Positions 25,698-33,551 of a DNA stretch of 41,430 bases are shown here, piece by piece. The notes beneath the pieces were generated by a model. That model was not told the DNA's origin. It searched no databases and saw only the letters and a list, made by a program, of their open reading frames with translations. Each line of letters starts with the position of its first letter. The stretch's first letter is position 1. A program made the translations under genes and the position numbers. This stretch comes from CAUPWF01 sp964367905 (GTDB taxonomy: Bacteria > Bacillota > Clostridia > Lachnospirales > Lachnospiraceae): contig CAYIZP010000030.1 in NCBI GenBank assembly GCA_964367905.1, positions 1 to 41,430 of the forward strand. The letters are read 5' to 3'.

Positions 25698-25742
25698 ATG
25701 AAATCATTGGAAAATTGTATTTTTATATTTATCAAAAAATAG
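25698..25742 (+). CDS. Possible 14-residue microORF after radA
   Basis: GGAGGT (25683-25688) is followed ten bases later by an ATG opening a 14-codon frame (MKSLENCIFIFIKK). It ends one base before the T-box promoter. It may be the truncated head of a lost gene that once followed radA, or chance. I see no other evidence for it. Confidence 0.2.
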   Translation: MKSLENCIFIFIKK

Positions 25743-25771
25743 TTGACATTTTCATAATTATGATGTAAATT
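25743..25771 (+). promoter_or_regulatory. Promoter of the T-box leader
   Basis: TTGACA (25743-25748), a 17-base spacer and TAAATT (25766-25771) precede the T-box leader. The -10 box matches consensus at four of six positions; a shifted -10 is possible in this AT-rich stretch. Confidence 0.55.
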
Positions 25772-25780
25772 ATAAAATAG

Positions 25781-26057
25781 TTAAACCGTTGAGAAAGAGG
25801 AGTAAGTTATATTACGACATTTCAGAGAGTGGCAGGTGGTGGGATTGCCATATGAAGTAGATAATTGAATGGACTTTCGAGGGCTGCTTGAAATCGATTA
25901 GAGAGTATGGCTAGTCGGGAACCGAACCCGTTATAAATCTGGAGTGTATGTTAGTACATGAATGAGTGGACATTATGTCAATTTGAGTGGTACCGCGATA
26001 ATATGAAGATATTACCGTCTCAAATCTAAGAGTTTCTTAGATTTGGGGCGTTTTTTT
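25781..26057 (+). promoter_or_regulatory. T-box riboswitch, tryptophan specifier (UGG)
   Basis: The leader contains the T-box sequence GAGTGGTACCGCG (25985-25997), which pairs with the uncharged tRNA acceptor end. It also has Stem I elements: CAGAGAG with the AG bulge near 25823-25829, a GGTGGTGGG apical loop, and GAATGGACTTTCGAGGG on the 3' side with UGG at 25870-25872 in the specifier position. It ends in a terminator (stem 26016-26031 with 26035-26050, then seven Ts). Uncharged tRNA-Trp should favour the antiterminator. The specifier and the genes downstream agree, which makes tryptophan the best assignment. Confidence 0.9.
26016..26057 (+). terminator. Rho-independent terminator of the T-box
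   Basis: A 16-bp stem including G-T pairs closes a 3-base loop (26032-26034) and is followed by T7 at 26051-26057. The 5' arm lies directly downstream of the T-box sequence, so it can be displaced by the antiterminator. Confidence 0.9.
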
Positions 26058-26158
26058 GTGTAATAGGAAACGGTGTTTCCATTGCACTAAAATACTCTGT
26101 AATACTCAGGGCTAACAAGGTGTAGAATAATATGAATAGAGGAAAAGGAGAAGAAGAG

Positions 26159-27154
26159 ATGAAAAAGAAGGTGATTACAATGTTGATGGTTGGAGCAATG
26201 ATGGGAAGTTTGTTGGTAGGATGTGGAAATGAGGATTCGGGGAGTATTACAGTTGGAATCTCACAATTTGCGGAGCACGGATCGTTAGATAACTGTAGGG
26301 AAGGATTTTTGGAAGGATTGGCAGAAGCTGGATACGTAGAGGGAGAGAATCTTACAGTAGAGTATAAAAATGCGACAGCAGATATGGGGATTGCGGGGCA
26401 GATCGCAGATGGGTTTGCATCTGATGATGTAGATTTGATGTGTGGAATCGCTACACCGAGTGCACAGACATTGTACAATGTAGGAAGTGATAAAGACATA
26501 CCAGTTATCTATACAGCGGTCACAGATCCAGTTGCCGCAGAGCTAGCAAATGCAGATGGAACATCGGTAGGAGAGGTGACAGGAACCAGTGATAAGTTAG
26601 CGGTAGGAAAACAGTTGGAAATGATTCGAATGATGTTACCAGACGCTAAGAAATTAGGAATTCTATATACTACAAGTGAAGCAAACTCTGTTTCGGCAAT
26701 CGCAGAATATGAATCGACAGTAGCAGAGTATGGATTTGAATTAGTAACAAAAGGAATTTCTTCAACGGCTGATATTTCACTTGCAACAGAAGATTTGTTG
26801 TCTCAAGTGGATTGCATGACAAACTTGACAGACAACACAGTGGTAAGTTCATTGCCAACGATTCTAGAGATGGCATTTGAGAAGAATATTCCAGTGTTTG
26901 GAAGTGAAATCGAACAAGTAAAAATCGGTTGTTTAGCAGCACAAGGAATCGACTATGTGGCATTAGGAAAACAAACGGGAGCTATGGCAGCACAGGTTCT
27001 AAAAGGAGAAATAAAAGCGTCAGAAATTCCATTTGAAACGGTGACAGAAGTTGCTCTATATTACAATAGTGCAGTAGCGGAAAAATTAGGATTGACCATT
27101 GATGCAGCAGTGATTGAAACAGCAGCTGAAACATTTGATAGTATTGAGGAGTAG
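26159..27154 (+). CDS. trpX: Tryptophan ABC transporter substrate-binding lipoprotein
   Basis: The protein has 331 residues. I place the start at ATG 26159, eight bases after AAAAGGAG; an in-frame ATG at 26132 is a poorer start. A lipoprotein signal ends in LLVGC (Cys22). The mature part is a type 1 periplasmic-binding fold (COG2984 group), seen in TVGISQFAEHGSLDNC, GIATPSAQTLYN, VIYTAVTDPVAAEL, and the C-terminal half with IDYVALGKQTGAMAA. This family is known to pair with a permease and an ATPase under Trp T-box control in Bacillota (predicted TrpXYZ). It should capture tryptophan on the outer face of the membrane. Direct binding is not demonstrated by sequence alone. Confidence 0.85.
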   Translation: MKKKVITMLMVGAMMGSLLVGCGNEDSGSITVGISQFAEHGSLDNCREGFLEGLAEAGYVEGENLTVEYKNATADMGIAGQIADGFASDDVDLMCGIATPSAQTLYNVGSDKDIPVIYTAVTDPVAAELANADGTSVGEVTGTSDKLAVGKQLEMIRMMLPDAKKLGILYTTSEANSVSAIAEYESTVAEYGFELVTKGISSTADISLATEDLLSQVDCMTNLTDNTVVSSLPTILEMAFEKNIPVFGSEIEQVKIGCLAAQGIDYVALGKQTGAMAAQVLKGEIKASEIPFETVTEVALYYNSAVAEKLGLTIDAAVIETAAETFDSIEE

Positions 27155-27156
27155 AC

Positions 27157-28032
27157 ATGGATTTATTGATTACAGTATTAGAGCAAGGGCTTGTATATGG
27201 AATCCTAGCGTTAGGCGTATATATTACCTATAAAATTTTAGATTTTCCAGATTTGACGGTAGATGGGAGCTTTCCACTAGGCGCATCTGTTACAGCAATA
27301 TTGATTACAAATGGAGTAAATCCATATCTTACATTAGTAGCATCGTTTGCAGTCGGAGCATTGGCGGGAATATGTACAGGATTGATTCATGTAAAATTCA
27401 AAGTAAGGGATTTGTTATCGGGGATTATTATGATGACAGCATTATGGTCTATTAACCTATACATTGCTGGAACATCCAATGTACCATTGTTTTCTCAGGA
27501 TACAATCTTCAAAAACCCTATGGTGGAGAGTATCTTCGGAGATAGCTCATTTGCTACATTGATTATTATCATAATCATTACTGTAGTCTGCAAGATATTA
27601 TTGGATTTATTTATGAAGACAAAATCGGGTTTTTTACTTCGAGCAGTTGGGGATAACGAGACTTTGGTCACTTCATTGGCGAAAGATTTGGGGAATGTAA
27701 AAATCATTGGATTGGCAATTGCGAATGGTTTAGTGAGCTTAGCAGGGTGCATATTTGCACAAGAACAAAGGGTATTTGAAATCTCAATGGGAACAGGTGC
27801 GATTGTAATTGGATTGGCAAGTGTAATCATAGGTACAGGTTTATTTAAGAATCTAACGTTCTTCAAGGCGACAACAGCGGTACTGATTGGTTCTATTATC
27901 TACAAAGGATGTGTTGCAATCGCAATTCGTCAATTCGAACCACAGAGTATGAAGTTGATTACAGCAATTTTATTTTTAGTAATATTGATATTGAGTATGG
28001 ATAGAAAGAAAAAGGTGAAACAGAATGCTTGA
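27157..28032 (+). CDS. trpY: Tryptophan ABC transporter permease
   Basis: The 291-residue membrane protein has about eight hydrophobic segments, with the branched-chain-type permease motif GAIVIGLASVIIGTGLF in the C-terminal half and an N-terminal LTVDGSFPLGA stretch. It lies two bases after trpX and overlaps trpZ by 8 bases. It forms the channel of the importer with TrpZ. Confidence 0.85.
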   Translation: MDLLITVLEQGLVYGILALGVYITYKILDFPDLTVDGSFPLGASVTAILITNGVNPYLTLVASFAVGALAGICTGLIHVKFKVRDLLSGIIMMTALWSINLYIAGTSNVPLFSQDTIFKNPMVESIFGDSSFATLIIIIIITVVCKILLDLFMKTKSGFLLRAVGDNETLVTSLAKDLGNVKIIGLAIANGLVSLAGCIFAQEQRVFEISMGTGAIVIGLASVIIGTGLFKNLTFFKATTAVLIGSIIYKGCVAIAIRQFEPQSMKLITAILFLVILILSMDRKKKVKQNA

Positions 28033-28798
28033 ATTAAAAGGAATCCAAAAATATTATAATCCTGGAACAGTCAATGAAATGTGCCTTTTTCAAAATTTTG
28101 ACCTCACCATAGGAAAGGGAGACTTTGTTTCGGTAGTCGGTAGTAATGGTTCGGGAAAAACTTCTATGCTGAATATCATCTGCGGAAGTATTCCCATAGA
28201 GGGGGGGAAAATATTCATAAACGGAGCAGATATCTCAAAAGAGAAAGAATATGTCAGAAACAGAAAAATCGGTCGTGTATTCCAGAATCCAGCGATGGGA
28301 ACTAGTCCTGGGATGACTATTTTAGAGAACATGTCCCTAGCAGATAATAAGGGGAAGATATATGGTCTGTCTCCCGGAGTCAATCGTGAAAGAAAAGAAT
28401 TCTATCGTGAAAGCTTGCAAGAATTAAATCTAGGACTAGAAGATAAGATGGATGTGAAAGTGGGTGCACTATCTGGAGGCCAGAGGCAAGCGATGGCATT
28501 GTTGATGTCAACCCTAACACCGGTTGAATTTTTGATTCTAGATGAACATACAGCTGCACTGGATCCTAAAACAGCGGAAATCATCATGGAATTAACTGAT
28601 AAAATTGTAAAAGAAAAAAATCTAACTACCATAATGGTAACTCATAATCTTCGTTATGCGATAGAATATGGTAATCGATTGCTTATGATGCACCAAGGGG
28701 AATGCATTATGGATAAAGATAGTGAAGATAAGAAGGATATCAAGATTGAAGACATCTTGACGAAATTCAATGAAATCAGTATCGAATGCGGAAACTAA
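28025..28798 (+). CDS. trpZ: Tryptophan ABC transporter ATP-binding protein
   Basis: The 257-residue ABC ATPase has Walker A GSNGSGKTS near residues 39-47, Q-loop VFQNPAMGTS, signature LSGGQRQAMALLM, Walker B FLILDEHTAALD and switch His in VTHNLRYA. The P of the usual DEPT is His (DEHT), which is common in the group that energises permeases of this family. It powers uptake with TrpX and TrpY. Confidence 0.87.
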   Translation: MLELKGIQKYYNPGTVNEMCLFQNFDLTIGKGDFVSVVGSNGSGKTSMLNIICGSIPIEGGKIFINGADISKEKEYVRNRKIGRVFQNPAMGTSPGMTILENMSLADNKGKIYGLSPGVNRERKEFYRESLQELNLGLEDKMDVKVGALSGGQRQAMALLMSTLTPVEFLILDEHTAALDPKTAEIIMELTDKIVKEKNLTTIMVTHNLRYAIEYGNRLLMMHQGECIMDKDSEDKKDIKIEDILTKFNEISIECGN

Positions 28799-28800
28799 AG

Positions 28801-28865
28801 GGGACGGGAGAGATATGAAGGGGACAGTGGTAGGATGAGCATTTGCTCATATCTCCGCTGTCCCC
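28801..28865. repeat. Palindromic repeat unit, partial plus full copy
   Basis: Bases 28820-28865 form a full hairpin unit of 46 bases: outer stem GGGGACAG with CTGTCCCC, an internal loop of four mismatches and a 7-bp inner stem ending ATGAGCA with TGCTCAT. The same 46 bases occur exactly, as the reverse complement, at 36408-36453. Bases 28801-28819 (GGGACGGGAGAGATATGAA) resemble half of the other unit type at 36358-36402. No T-run follows, so these are not simple terminators. REP- or BIME-like elements fit best. Confidence 0.85.
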
Positions 28866-28875
28866 TGTGTAAATT

Positions 28876-28904
28876 TTGACATTTTTATACATTTATTGTA
28901 TACT
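28876..28904 (+). promoter_or_regulatory. Strong sigma-A promoter of the cofactor-related operon
   Basis: TTGACA (28876-28881), a 17-base spacer and TATACT (28899-28904) match consensus in eleven of twelve positions. It lies just downstream of the palindromic repeat and about 190 bases before the first gene. The predicted start is near 28911. Confidence 0.85.
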
Positions 28905-28910
28905 AAAAAA

Positions 28911-29094
28911 ATACGAACAAGTGCAAAAAAGGAGGGGAAATTACTGCTTTTGTTTGTATTCACAACAAAATTCAAATATTTCGAGCTATTTTTCCTAAAT
29001 TATATATATAAAATAAGTCTATATATGACATGGAGACTAGCCATTGGGTCTGGGGAAACCGAAAGCCTTCCGTGATTGAAAAGGAGTAGAGAAG
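28911..29094 (+). promoter_or_regulatory. Long 5' leader, possibly structured
   Basis: The leader of about 184 bases holds a hairpin (TTTTGTT at 28948-28954 with AACAAAA at 28964-28970) and a GC-richer block at about 29028-29075 (ATGG/CCAT near 29030-29044, then GGGGAAACCGAAAGCCTTCC) quite unlike the AT-rich surroundings. A short open frame (28950-29075) also crosses it. I do not recognise a known riboswitch. No terminator hairpin is visible before the first gene, so any control would act on translation or RNA stability. Confidence 0.4.
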
Positions 29095-29649
29095 ATGAAA
29101 AAATTAATTAGTGTATTAATGATGATGGTATTATTAACAGTAGCAATTGCAGGGTGTGGAAATTCTGCAGGAGGAAGTGGAAGCGGAAGCGGAAGTGGTA
29201 ATGGAGATGGAAGCGGTAATGGAGATGGAAGTGGAAGTGGAAGTGGTAATGGTAGTGCAGATGTAACTTATGTAGATTTCACATTAGCTGTTGAAGGTGT
29301 GGATGGGGTAGAGGAATTTACTCAAGAAGATGCGAAGAAGCTTACATATACAGAACTTACTTCAGTAAGTACGAATAAAAATGGTGAAGAGACAGAGAGA
29401 AACTATGGTGGTGTGTTATTGAAAGACGTTTTGGATTCAATGGGTGTCACAGAATTGAACACATTGACAATTGTTGCATCTGATGGATATGAAGTGGTAT
29501 ATGAGAGTGATATGGCTCTAGCGGATGATGTGATTGTTGCTTGGTTGGATGGTGGAGAGCCATTGGAAGAAAATAGCATCCATATTAGTCCGAAAGAGGC
29601 ATCAGGTAAGACTTTGGCAAAATTTGCAGCAACTCTTATTATAGAATAG
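29095..29649 (+). CDS. Lipoprotein with a sulfite-oxidase-like (molybdopterin-binding-fold) domain
   Basis: The 184-residue lipoprotein has a signal ending in VAIAGC (Cys21), then a linker of about 33 residues made almost only of Gly, Ser, Asn and Asp, then one domain (about 55-184). The domain fits the oxidoreductase molybdopterin-binding fold: TLAVEGVDGVEEFTQEDAKK (as the start motif), NYGGVLLKDVLDSMGV, VASDGYEVVYE and AKFAATLIIE. The catalytic cysteine that holds molybdenum in true sulfite oxidases is not present; the only Cys is in the lipobox. It may therefore bind a pterin or related ligand without catalysis. AAGGAG precedes the start. Confidence 0.75.
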   Translation: MKKLISVLMMMVLLTVAIAGCGNSAGGSGSGSGSGNGDGSGNGDGSGSGSGNGSADVTYVDFTLAVEGVDGVEEFTQEDAKKLTYTELTSVSTNKNGEETERNYGGVLLKDVLDSMGVTELNTLTIVASDGYEVVYESDMALADDVIVAWLDGGEPLEENSIHISPKEASGKTLAKFAATLIIE

Positions 29650-29661
29650 TAGGTGATCCGT

Positions 29662-31035
29662 ATGAGTAAAATAATTCAAAGAGTTTTGATTGTGTGTACA
29701 TTTGTAGTTTTACTCACTGTAGTAGCATGTACTGCGCCGCAGGTTGAGGAGGAATCTTCAGCGGGGGCAGTGATGGCTGACTTAGAAGACGGAACATACC
29801 AAGGAACTGCGAAGAGCCACGGTGGCGATTTGACGGTAGAGATGGTTGCAGAGGGAGGGGTTATCCGCTCCCTTAAAGTTGTGTCTAACAGTGATGATGC
29901 AGAGTATGCAGATAAGGCATTGGAGCCTTTACCCACTGCAATTGTGGAAGCACAGAGATTAGATGTTGATGTGGTTACAGGGGCAACAATGACAAGTAGA
30001 GGTATTATAGCAGCGACTGCAAATGCAGTGCGTGATGCAGGAGCAAATCCAAAAGAATATGGTTATGTGGCTACTGGAGAAGTAGCAGATGAACAGATGA
30101 TTACGATTAAGGGAATTAGCGAGGAAGATGTGGTAATCTCAGGAGAAGAGATTAAGGCATACACTGCAGAATCTGTAGATGCAGTTTCTGTAGATGCATC
30201 AGGAGATGAGAAGCCGACTTCGGCAAAAGGGGTGTATTTGGAAACGCTTTTAGCAGAACATGGGACGAGTCAAAAGGATTACGGTTCACTGATTATTACA
30301 GCAACGGATGGATATGCAATTGAAATTCCAGCAGATGTGTTAGCAAAACGTGATATCTTAATCGCATATGAAGTCAATGGAGAAGACGTGGATCTAAGAA
30401 GCGTGGTTCCAGAAGAGAGAGCCATGTATTGGGTGAAGTTTATCGAAACAATTGAGCTTCTAAATCCAAAAGAGGTTGTTGAGACAAAAGAAGTATTATT
30501 CCAAGAATCTCTTATAGTAGAGAATGAGTTGACGATTGAAGATTATAAATTCGAAGATAGTGTGGATGAAGCAGTTACAATCGAGGATATTTTAGCTGCT
30601 ACAGGACGTACAGATGAATTTGTTACATTTATGGGACTAGATGGATGGAATAAGACAGAGAAATGGGATCTTGCAACTAATCAATACATGAAAATCACTG
30701 GTGATGATGCGCCGATGTTCGTAGGTCCTGACCTTCCAAAAGGAATGTTAATGAAGGAAAACCTTTATATGAAACTTAGCGATGTTTGTATTTTAAGTGG
30801 TCAGATGTTAGAGATGAAAATAGGCACAGATGGTAGTGAAATGACAATTTCCACTATTTTAGAAGTAGCTGGATTAATTGAGGGTGAAAACTACGAGTTG
30901 ACACTGCAAGAGGGAAGTACAGTGATAGACCGTGTTACAGCAGAAACGATGGCATTTACCATTACAGAAGGAGAGATTTACGTAGATATCGATGGAACTC
31001 AAAGTAAAGTGTTGTCTATAAGAGTAGGTGAATAA
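29662..31035 (+). CDS. Lipoprotein with FMN-binding and sulfite-oxidase-like domains
   Basis: The protein has 457 residues; ATG 29662 follows GTAGGTGA, preferred to an upstream GTG. Signal peptide ends in TVVAC (Cys23). Residues 43-125 are an FMN-binding domain (PF04205 type): DGTYQGTAKSHGGDLTVEM, then DVVTGATMTS, whose Thr109 is the site where ApbE attaches FMN in relatives. Residues about 145-270 are a sulfite-oxidase-like domain (VITATDGYAIEIP-type motif: ITATDGYAIEIP) and about 275-457 a more divergent third domain with MGLDGWNKTEK. No ApbE gene is nearby. It may bind flavin covalently outside the membrane and a second ligand in the following domains. Confidence 0.8.
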   Translation: MSKIIQRVLIVCTFVVLLTVVACTAPQVEEESSAGAVMADLEDGTYQGTAKSHGGDLTVEMVAEGGVIRSLKVVSNSDDAEYADKALEPLPTAIVEAQRLDVDVVTGATMTSRGIIAATANAVRDAGANPKEYGYVATGEVADEQMITIKGISEEDVVISGEEIKAYTAESVDAVSVDASGDEKPTSAKGVYLETLLAEHGTSQKDYGSLIITATDGYAIEIPADVLAKRDILIAYEVNGEDVDLRSVVPEERAMYWVKFIETIELLNPKEVVETKEVLFQESLIVENELTIEDYKFEDSVDEAVTIEDILAATGRTDEFVTFMGLDGWNKTEKWDLATNQYMKITGDDAPMFVGPDLPKGMLMKENLYMKLSDVCILSGQMLEMKIGTDGSEMTISTILEVAGLIEGENYELTLQEGSTVIDRVTAETMAFTITEGEIYVDIDGTQSKVLSIRVGE

Positions 31036-31036
31036 T

Positions 31037-31582
31037 TTGAGAAAATATTTAGATAAGTTTTCAATCTACCACTTAGTTGTGGTAGCACTGATGGCGGCCG
31101 CAGGGATTGCAGCCAAGTCTGTGATTGTCCCGCTAGTACATATCTTGACTAGTAGTCTATTTATCCCAGGTGGGGCAGTGGCGGGTGGACTATATATGTC
31201 CTTTATTGTACTTGCAGCTGGGATATGTAGAAGACCAGGTGGTGGGTTGCTCACAGGATTCACTCAAGGAATCATGGTTATTATCGCAGGAATCAGCGGT
31301 TCTCATGGGATTATTAGCCTTGTGACATACTCATTACCAGGTTTAGCAGTGGATTTGGTATTTTTATTGGCATGGAAAAAAGATTTTATAAGTTTACACT
31401 TTTTGTTAGGTGGTATTGCAGCCAATATAACAGGAAGTCTATTGGTAAATGCGGTGTTCTTTAACTTACCATTGATTCCACTATTATTCAGTATCTTTTT
31501 AGCAGCATTTTCAGGAGGATTTGGAGGAATCATTGCATGGCAGATATATGCAAAATTAAAAAAATCAAGTCTCGTTTCATAG
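31037..31582 (+). CDS. ECF transporter substrate-binding (S) component
   Basis: The protein has about 182 residues from TTG 31037, after AGGTG; GTG 31028 is an alternative start. About six membrane helices are visible, with the N-terminal VVVALMAAAGIAAKSV, SLFIPGGAVAGGLYMSFIVL and RRPGGGLLTGFTQG segments, a pattern like YkoE-type S components (thiamine-related) but with no residues that fix a ligand. The A and T components occur in the same operon. Ligand unknown; the neighbouring genes suggest a pterin or flavin cofactor. Confidence 0.8.
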   Translation: MRKYLDKFSIYHLVVVALMAAAGIAAKSVIVPLVHILTSSLFIPGGAVAGGLYMSFIVLAAGICRRPGGGLLTGFTQGIMVIIAGISGSHGIISLVTYSLPGLAVDLVFLLAWKKDFISLHFLLGGIAANITGSLLVNAVFFNLPLIPLLFSIFLAAFSGGFGGIIAWQIYAKLKKSSLVS

Positions 31583-33033
31583 CTGGAATTCTTGTTGGAA
31601 GCATGGCTATGATTACACTGTCTGGATGTGGAGAGAATACAGGGAGTGATGGAGTGACAGAAAATACCTACGCTTCGACTTTAGGTTTTACCGTGAAGGG
31701 CGATGTAGAGGAACCCTATTTCTTCAACGGGAATGGGGAATATACAACCTATGATTTTGAGGTAGAAGGAAGTACCTATGATGCGATTACATTGGAAGAA
31801 ATTGTTCAAAAGTCAACTCCGTCGCTAGAAGAGTATCAAGTATTACTCATTGGTAGCGATGGATTAACTGCAGAGATTTCATCAAATAAATTAGCGGAGT
31901 GTAATATCTTCTATACAGATGAGATGGGATGGCAGAATGTGACAGAAGCCTATCCGATTTCGAGTCAGATTAAGATGATTGATCAAGTGGTTATTGCATC
32001 AAATGATATGTTGTTTGATAGTGTGGGGCTTGCGTCTGGAACGGAGAATACCTTCTTATCGTGGTCGGAAATCTATAAAAATGGCTATGAATATATATTG
32101 GAATTCGAAGGGAATTCAGAGATTGAAGGCGAAGGCGTTACCATTTATACCCGTGAAATGGGAGTGAAGTTAGACAAGGTGCTGACTTATGATAACAAGG
32201 TGGCAGTCTATACAAAAGATGGGCAACTCATCTATGATAATCCAGACGAAGATACAGAGATTATCTATGAAGAAAACCGAATTGATTATCGAAAATCAGG
32301 GGGAGAAGTGATTGAAAACATTTCAGGGCTTGTTGCAGATCCACCACTGATTTCAATTACAGAGGTTTACAATGATGTCATGTACGCAATGGAAAATGAT
32401 GAGAAAATTATGGTCATTGAAATTGATGGGTTTGGACAGATGATTTATGATTTTGGAGTAGAGAAGGGGGTAATTCCTTTTATTTCTAGTCTAGATAAGA
32501 TGACGGCACTATCCGTGTACCCGACAATATCTAATGTAGGGCTAGCATCCATGCTCACAGGTCAACAACCAAATGTAACAGGAGTTCAAGTTCGAGGAGA
32601 TAAGGAACTGAAGGTTGATGATGCATTTGCTCAGTTAGATGAGATGGGGAAAACATCACTTTATGTAGAAGGAAATACAAGTTTGATTGAGACTTCCTTG
32701 GAACCAATTATTTCCGTAGCAGCGGAAGACCAGACCAGTGATGAAGCAGTATTTGAAAATGCTATGGAAGCGAAGGCAGAAAATACAGATTTTCTATATG
32801 TTCATTTTCATGGAGTAGACGACTCCGCTTCTAAGTTCGGTGTGTATTCGCAGGAGAATATTCAGACGATGGAAGAAGTAGATAAGATGGTAGAAGAGTT
32901 AATGGCGGGATTTGAGGGGCGCGTAATCATCACTGCAGACCATGGGGTGTATCCTGAGTCAGAGTCGAGTGGTGTACATGGGTTTATCTCGGCTGAAAAC
33001 AGTGTTGTTCCTTATATTTCAGTACAACAATAG
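31537..33033 (+). CDS. Lipoprotein: sulfite-oxidase-like domain fused to a type I phosphodiesterase
   Basis: The protein has 498 residues and starts inside the S-component gene (46-base overlap) after GGAGGAA. Signal ends in LSGC (Cys31). Residues about 46-155 resemble the sulfite-oxidase-like fold. Residues 285-498 fit the nucleotide pyrophosphatase/phosphodiesterase family: IDGFG (Asp297), YPTISN with the nucleophile Thr330, VDD (Asp428), ITADHG (Asp468, His469) and HGF (His481). The usual GH of the third motif (D-x2-GH) reads SAS here, so one metal ligand may be lost. NPP enzymes cut nucleotide pyrophosphate bonds, so trimming of a dinucleotide cofactor outside the cell is an attractive role; this is inferred. 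Confidence 0.8.
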   Translation: MADICKIKKIKSRFIAGILVGSMAMITLSGCGENTGSDGVTENTYASTLGFTVKGDVEEPYFFNGNGEYTTYDFEVEGSTYDAITLEEIVQKSTPSLEEYQVLLIGSDGLTAEISSNKLAECNIFYTDEMGWQNVTEAYPISSQIKMIDQVVIASNDMLFDSVGLASGTENTFLSWSEIYKNGYEYILEFEGNSEIEGEGVTIYTREMGVKLDKVLTYDNKVAVYTKDGQLIYDNPDEDTEIIYEENRIDYRKSGGEVIENISGLVADPPLISITEVYNDVMYAMENDEKIMVIEIDGFGQMIYDFGVEKGVIPFISSLDKMTALSVYPTISNVGLASMLTGQQPNVTGVQVRGDKELKVDDAFAQLDEMGKTSLYVEGNTSLIETSLEPIISVAAEDQTSDEAVFENAMEAKAENTDFLYVHFHGVDDSASKFGVYSQENIQTMEEVDKMVEELMAGFEGRVIITADHGVYPESESSGVHGFISAENSVVPYISVQQ

Positions 33034-33041
33034 GAGGAAAA

Positions 33042-33551
33042 ATGAAAAAAGAAACGAAGATTATTATAGTGATACTAATAGTTCTCTTGGTTGGAACAGT
33101 GATTCTCTATTTCTTGAACAAACCGAATACGATGGTTTCAGATGATGAAATGTTTGTGATTCTTGTTGGGGAAGAAACTTATGAGGTGAATCAATCGGTA
33201 TTAGATGAAATTGGTATGCAAGATATTGCAGCGAATTATGATTCAAGCAATACAGATGGAGAGATTCGTAATTTTGAGGGGATAGCGTTCCAACAGTTGG
33301 TAGAACATTTCGGCATTGACACTTCGACATATAGCAGTGTGACCTTCAAAGCCATTGATAGTTACACTTCAGGAGTGGATATGACAAAAGCCATGGATCC
33401 ACAACAATGTGTCATTGTATCACATGAAGAGGGAGAACCGCTAGGAGACAAGGAAAGTGGAGGGTCTGGACCATTTATGATGGTACTTCCACAAGATCAA
33501 TTTAGCCAACAGTGGTGCAAGTATCTGGCGGAAGTGAGCTTCCATGAGTAG
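33042..33551 (+). CDS. Membrane-anchored protein with a sulfite-oxidase-like domain
   Basis: The 169-residue protein has a basic N-terminus and a membrane span (about 6-25) without a lipobox. The outer part matches the sulfite-oxidase-like fold seen in the other three proteins of the operon: FEGIAFQQLVEHFGID, FKAIDSYTSG, then GGSGPFMMVLPQDQFSQQW, which is the C-terminal P-motif. No Cys is at a position expected for molybdenum binding. AGGAGG precedes the start. It overlaps the first ATPase by 8 bases. Confidence 0.78.
   Translation: MKKETKIIIVILIVLLVGTVILYFLNKPNTMVSDDEMFVILVGEETYEVNQSVLDEIGMQDIAANYDSSNTDGEIRNFEGIAFQQLVEHFGIDTSTYSSVTFKAIDSYTSGVDMTKAMDPQQCVIVSHEEGEPLGDKESGGSGPFMMVLPQDQFSQQWCKYLAEVSFHE

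Noticed and set aside
28801..28865. CRISPR repeat or ordinary terminator
   Set aside because: There are no regularly spaced repeats or spacers, and no T-run follows the hairpin. The exact inverted copy at 36408-36453 fits a dispersed palindromic element.
28911..29094. Known riboswitch such as c-di-GMP, cobalamin, FMN, TPP or Mo-cofactor type
   Set aside because: The conserved cores I know for these do not fit by eye; reported only as an unassigned leader.
29158..29258. Tandem DNA repeat as a regulatory or phase-variable site
   Set aside because: It encodes the Gly/Ser/Asn linker of the lipoprotein; units are irregular and in multiples of three, so they change only linker length.
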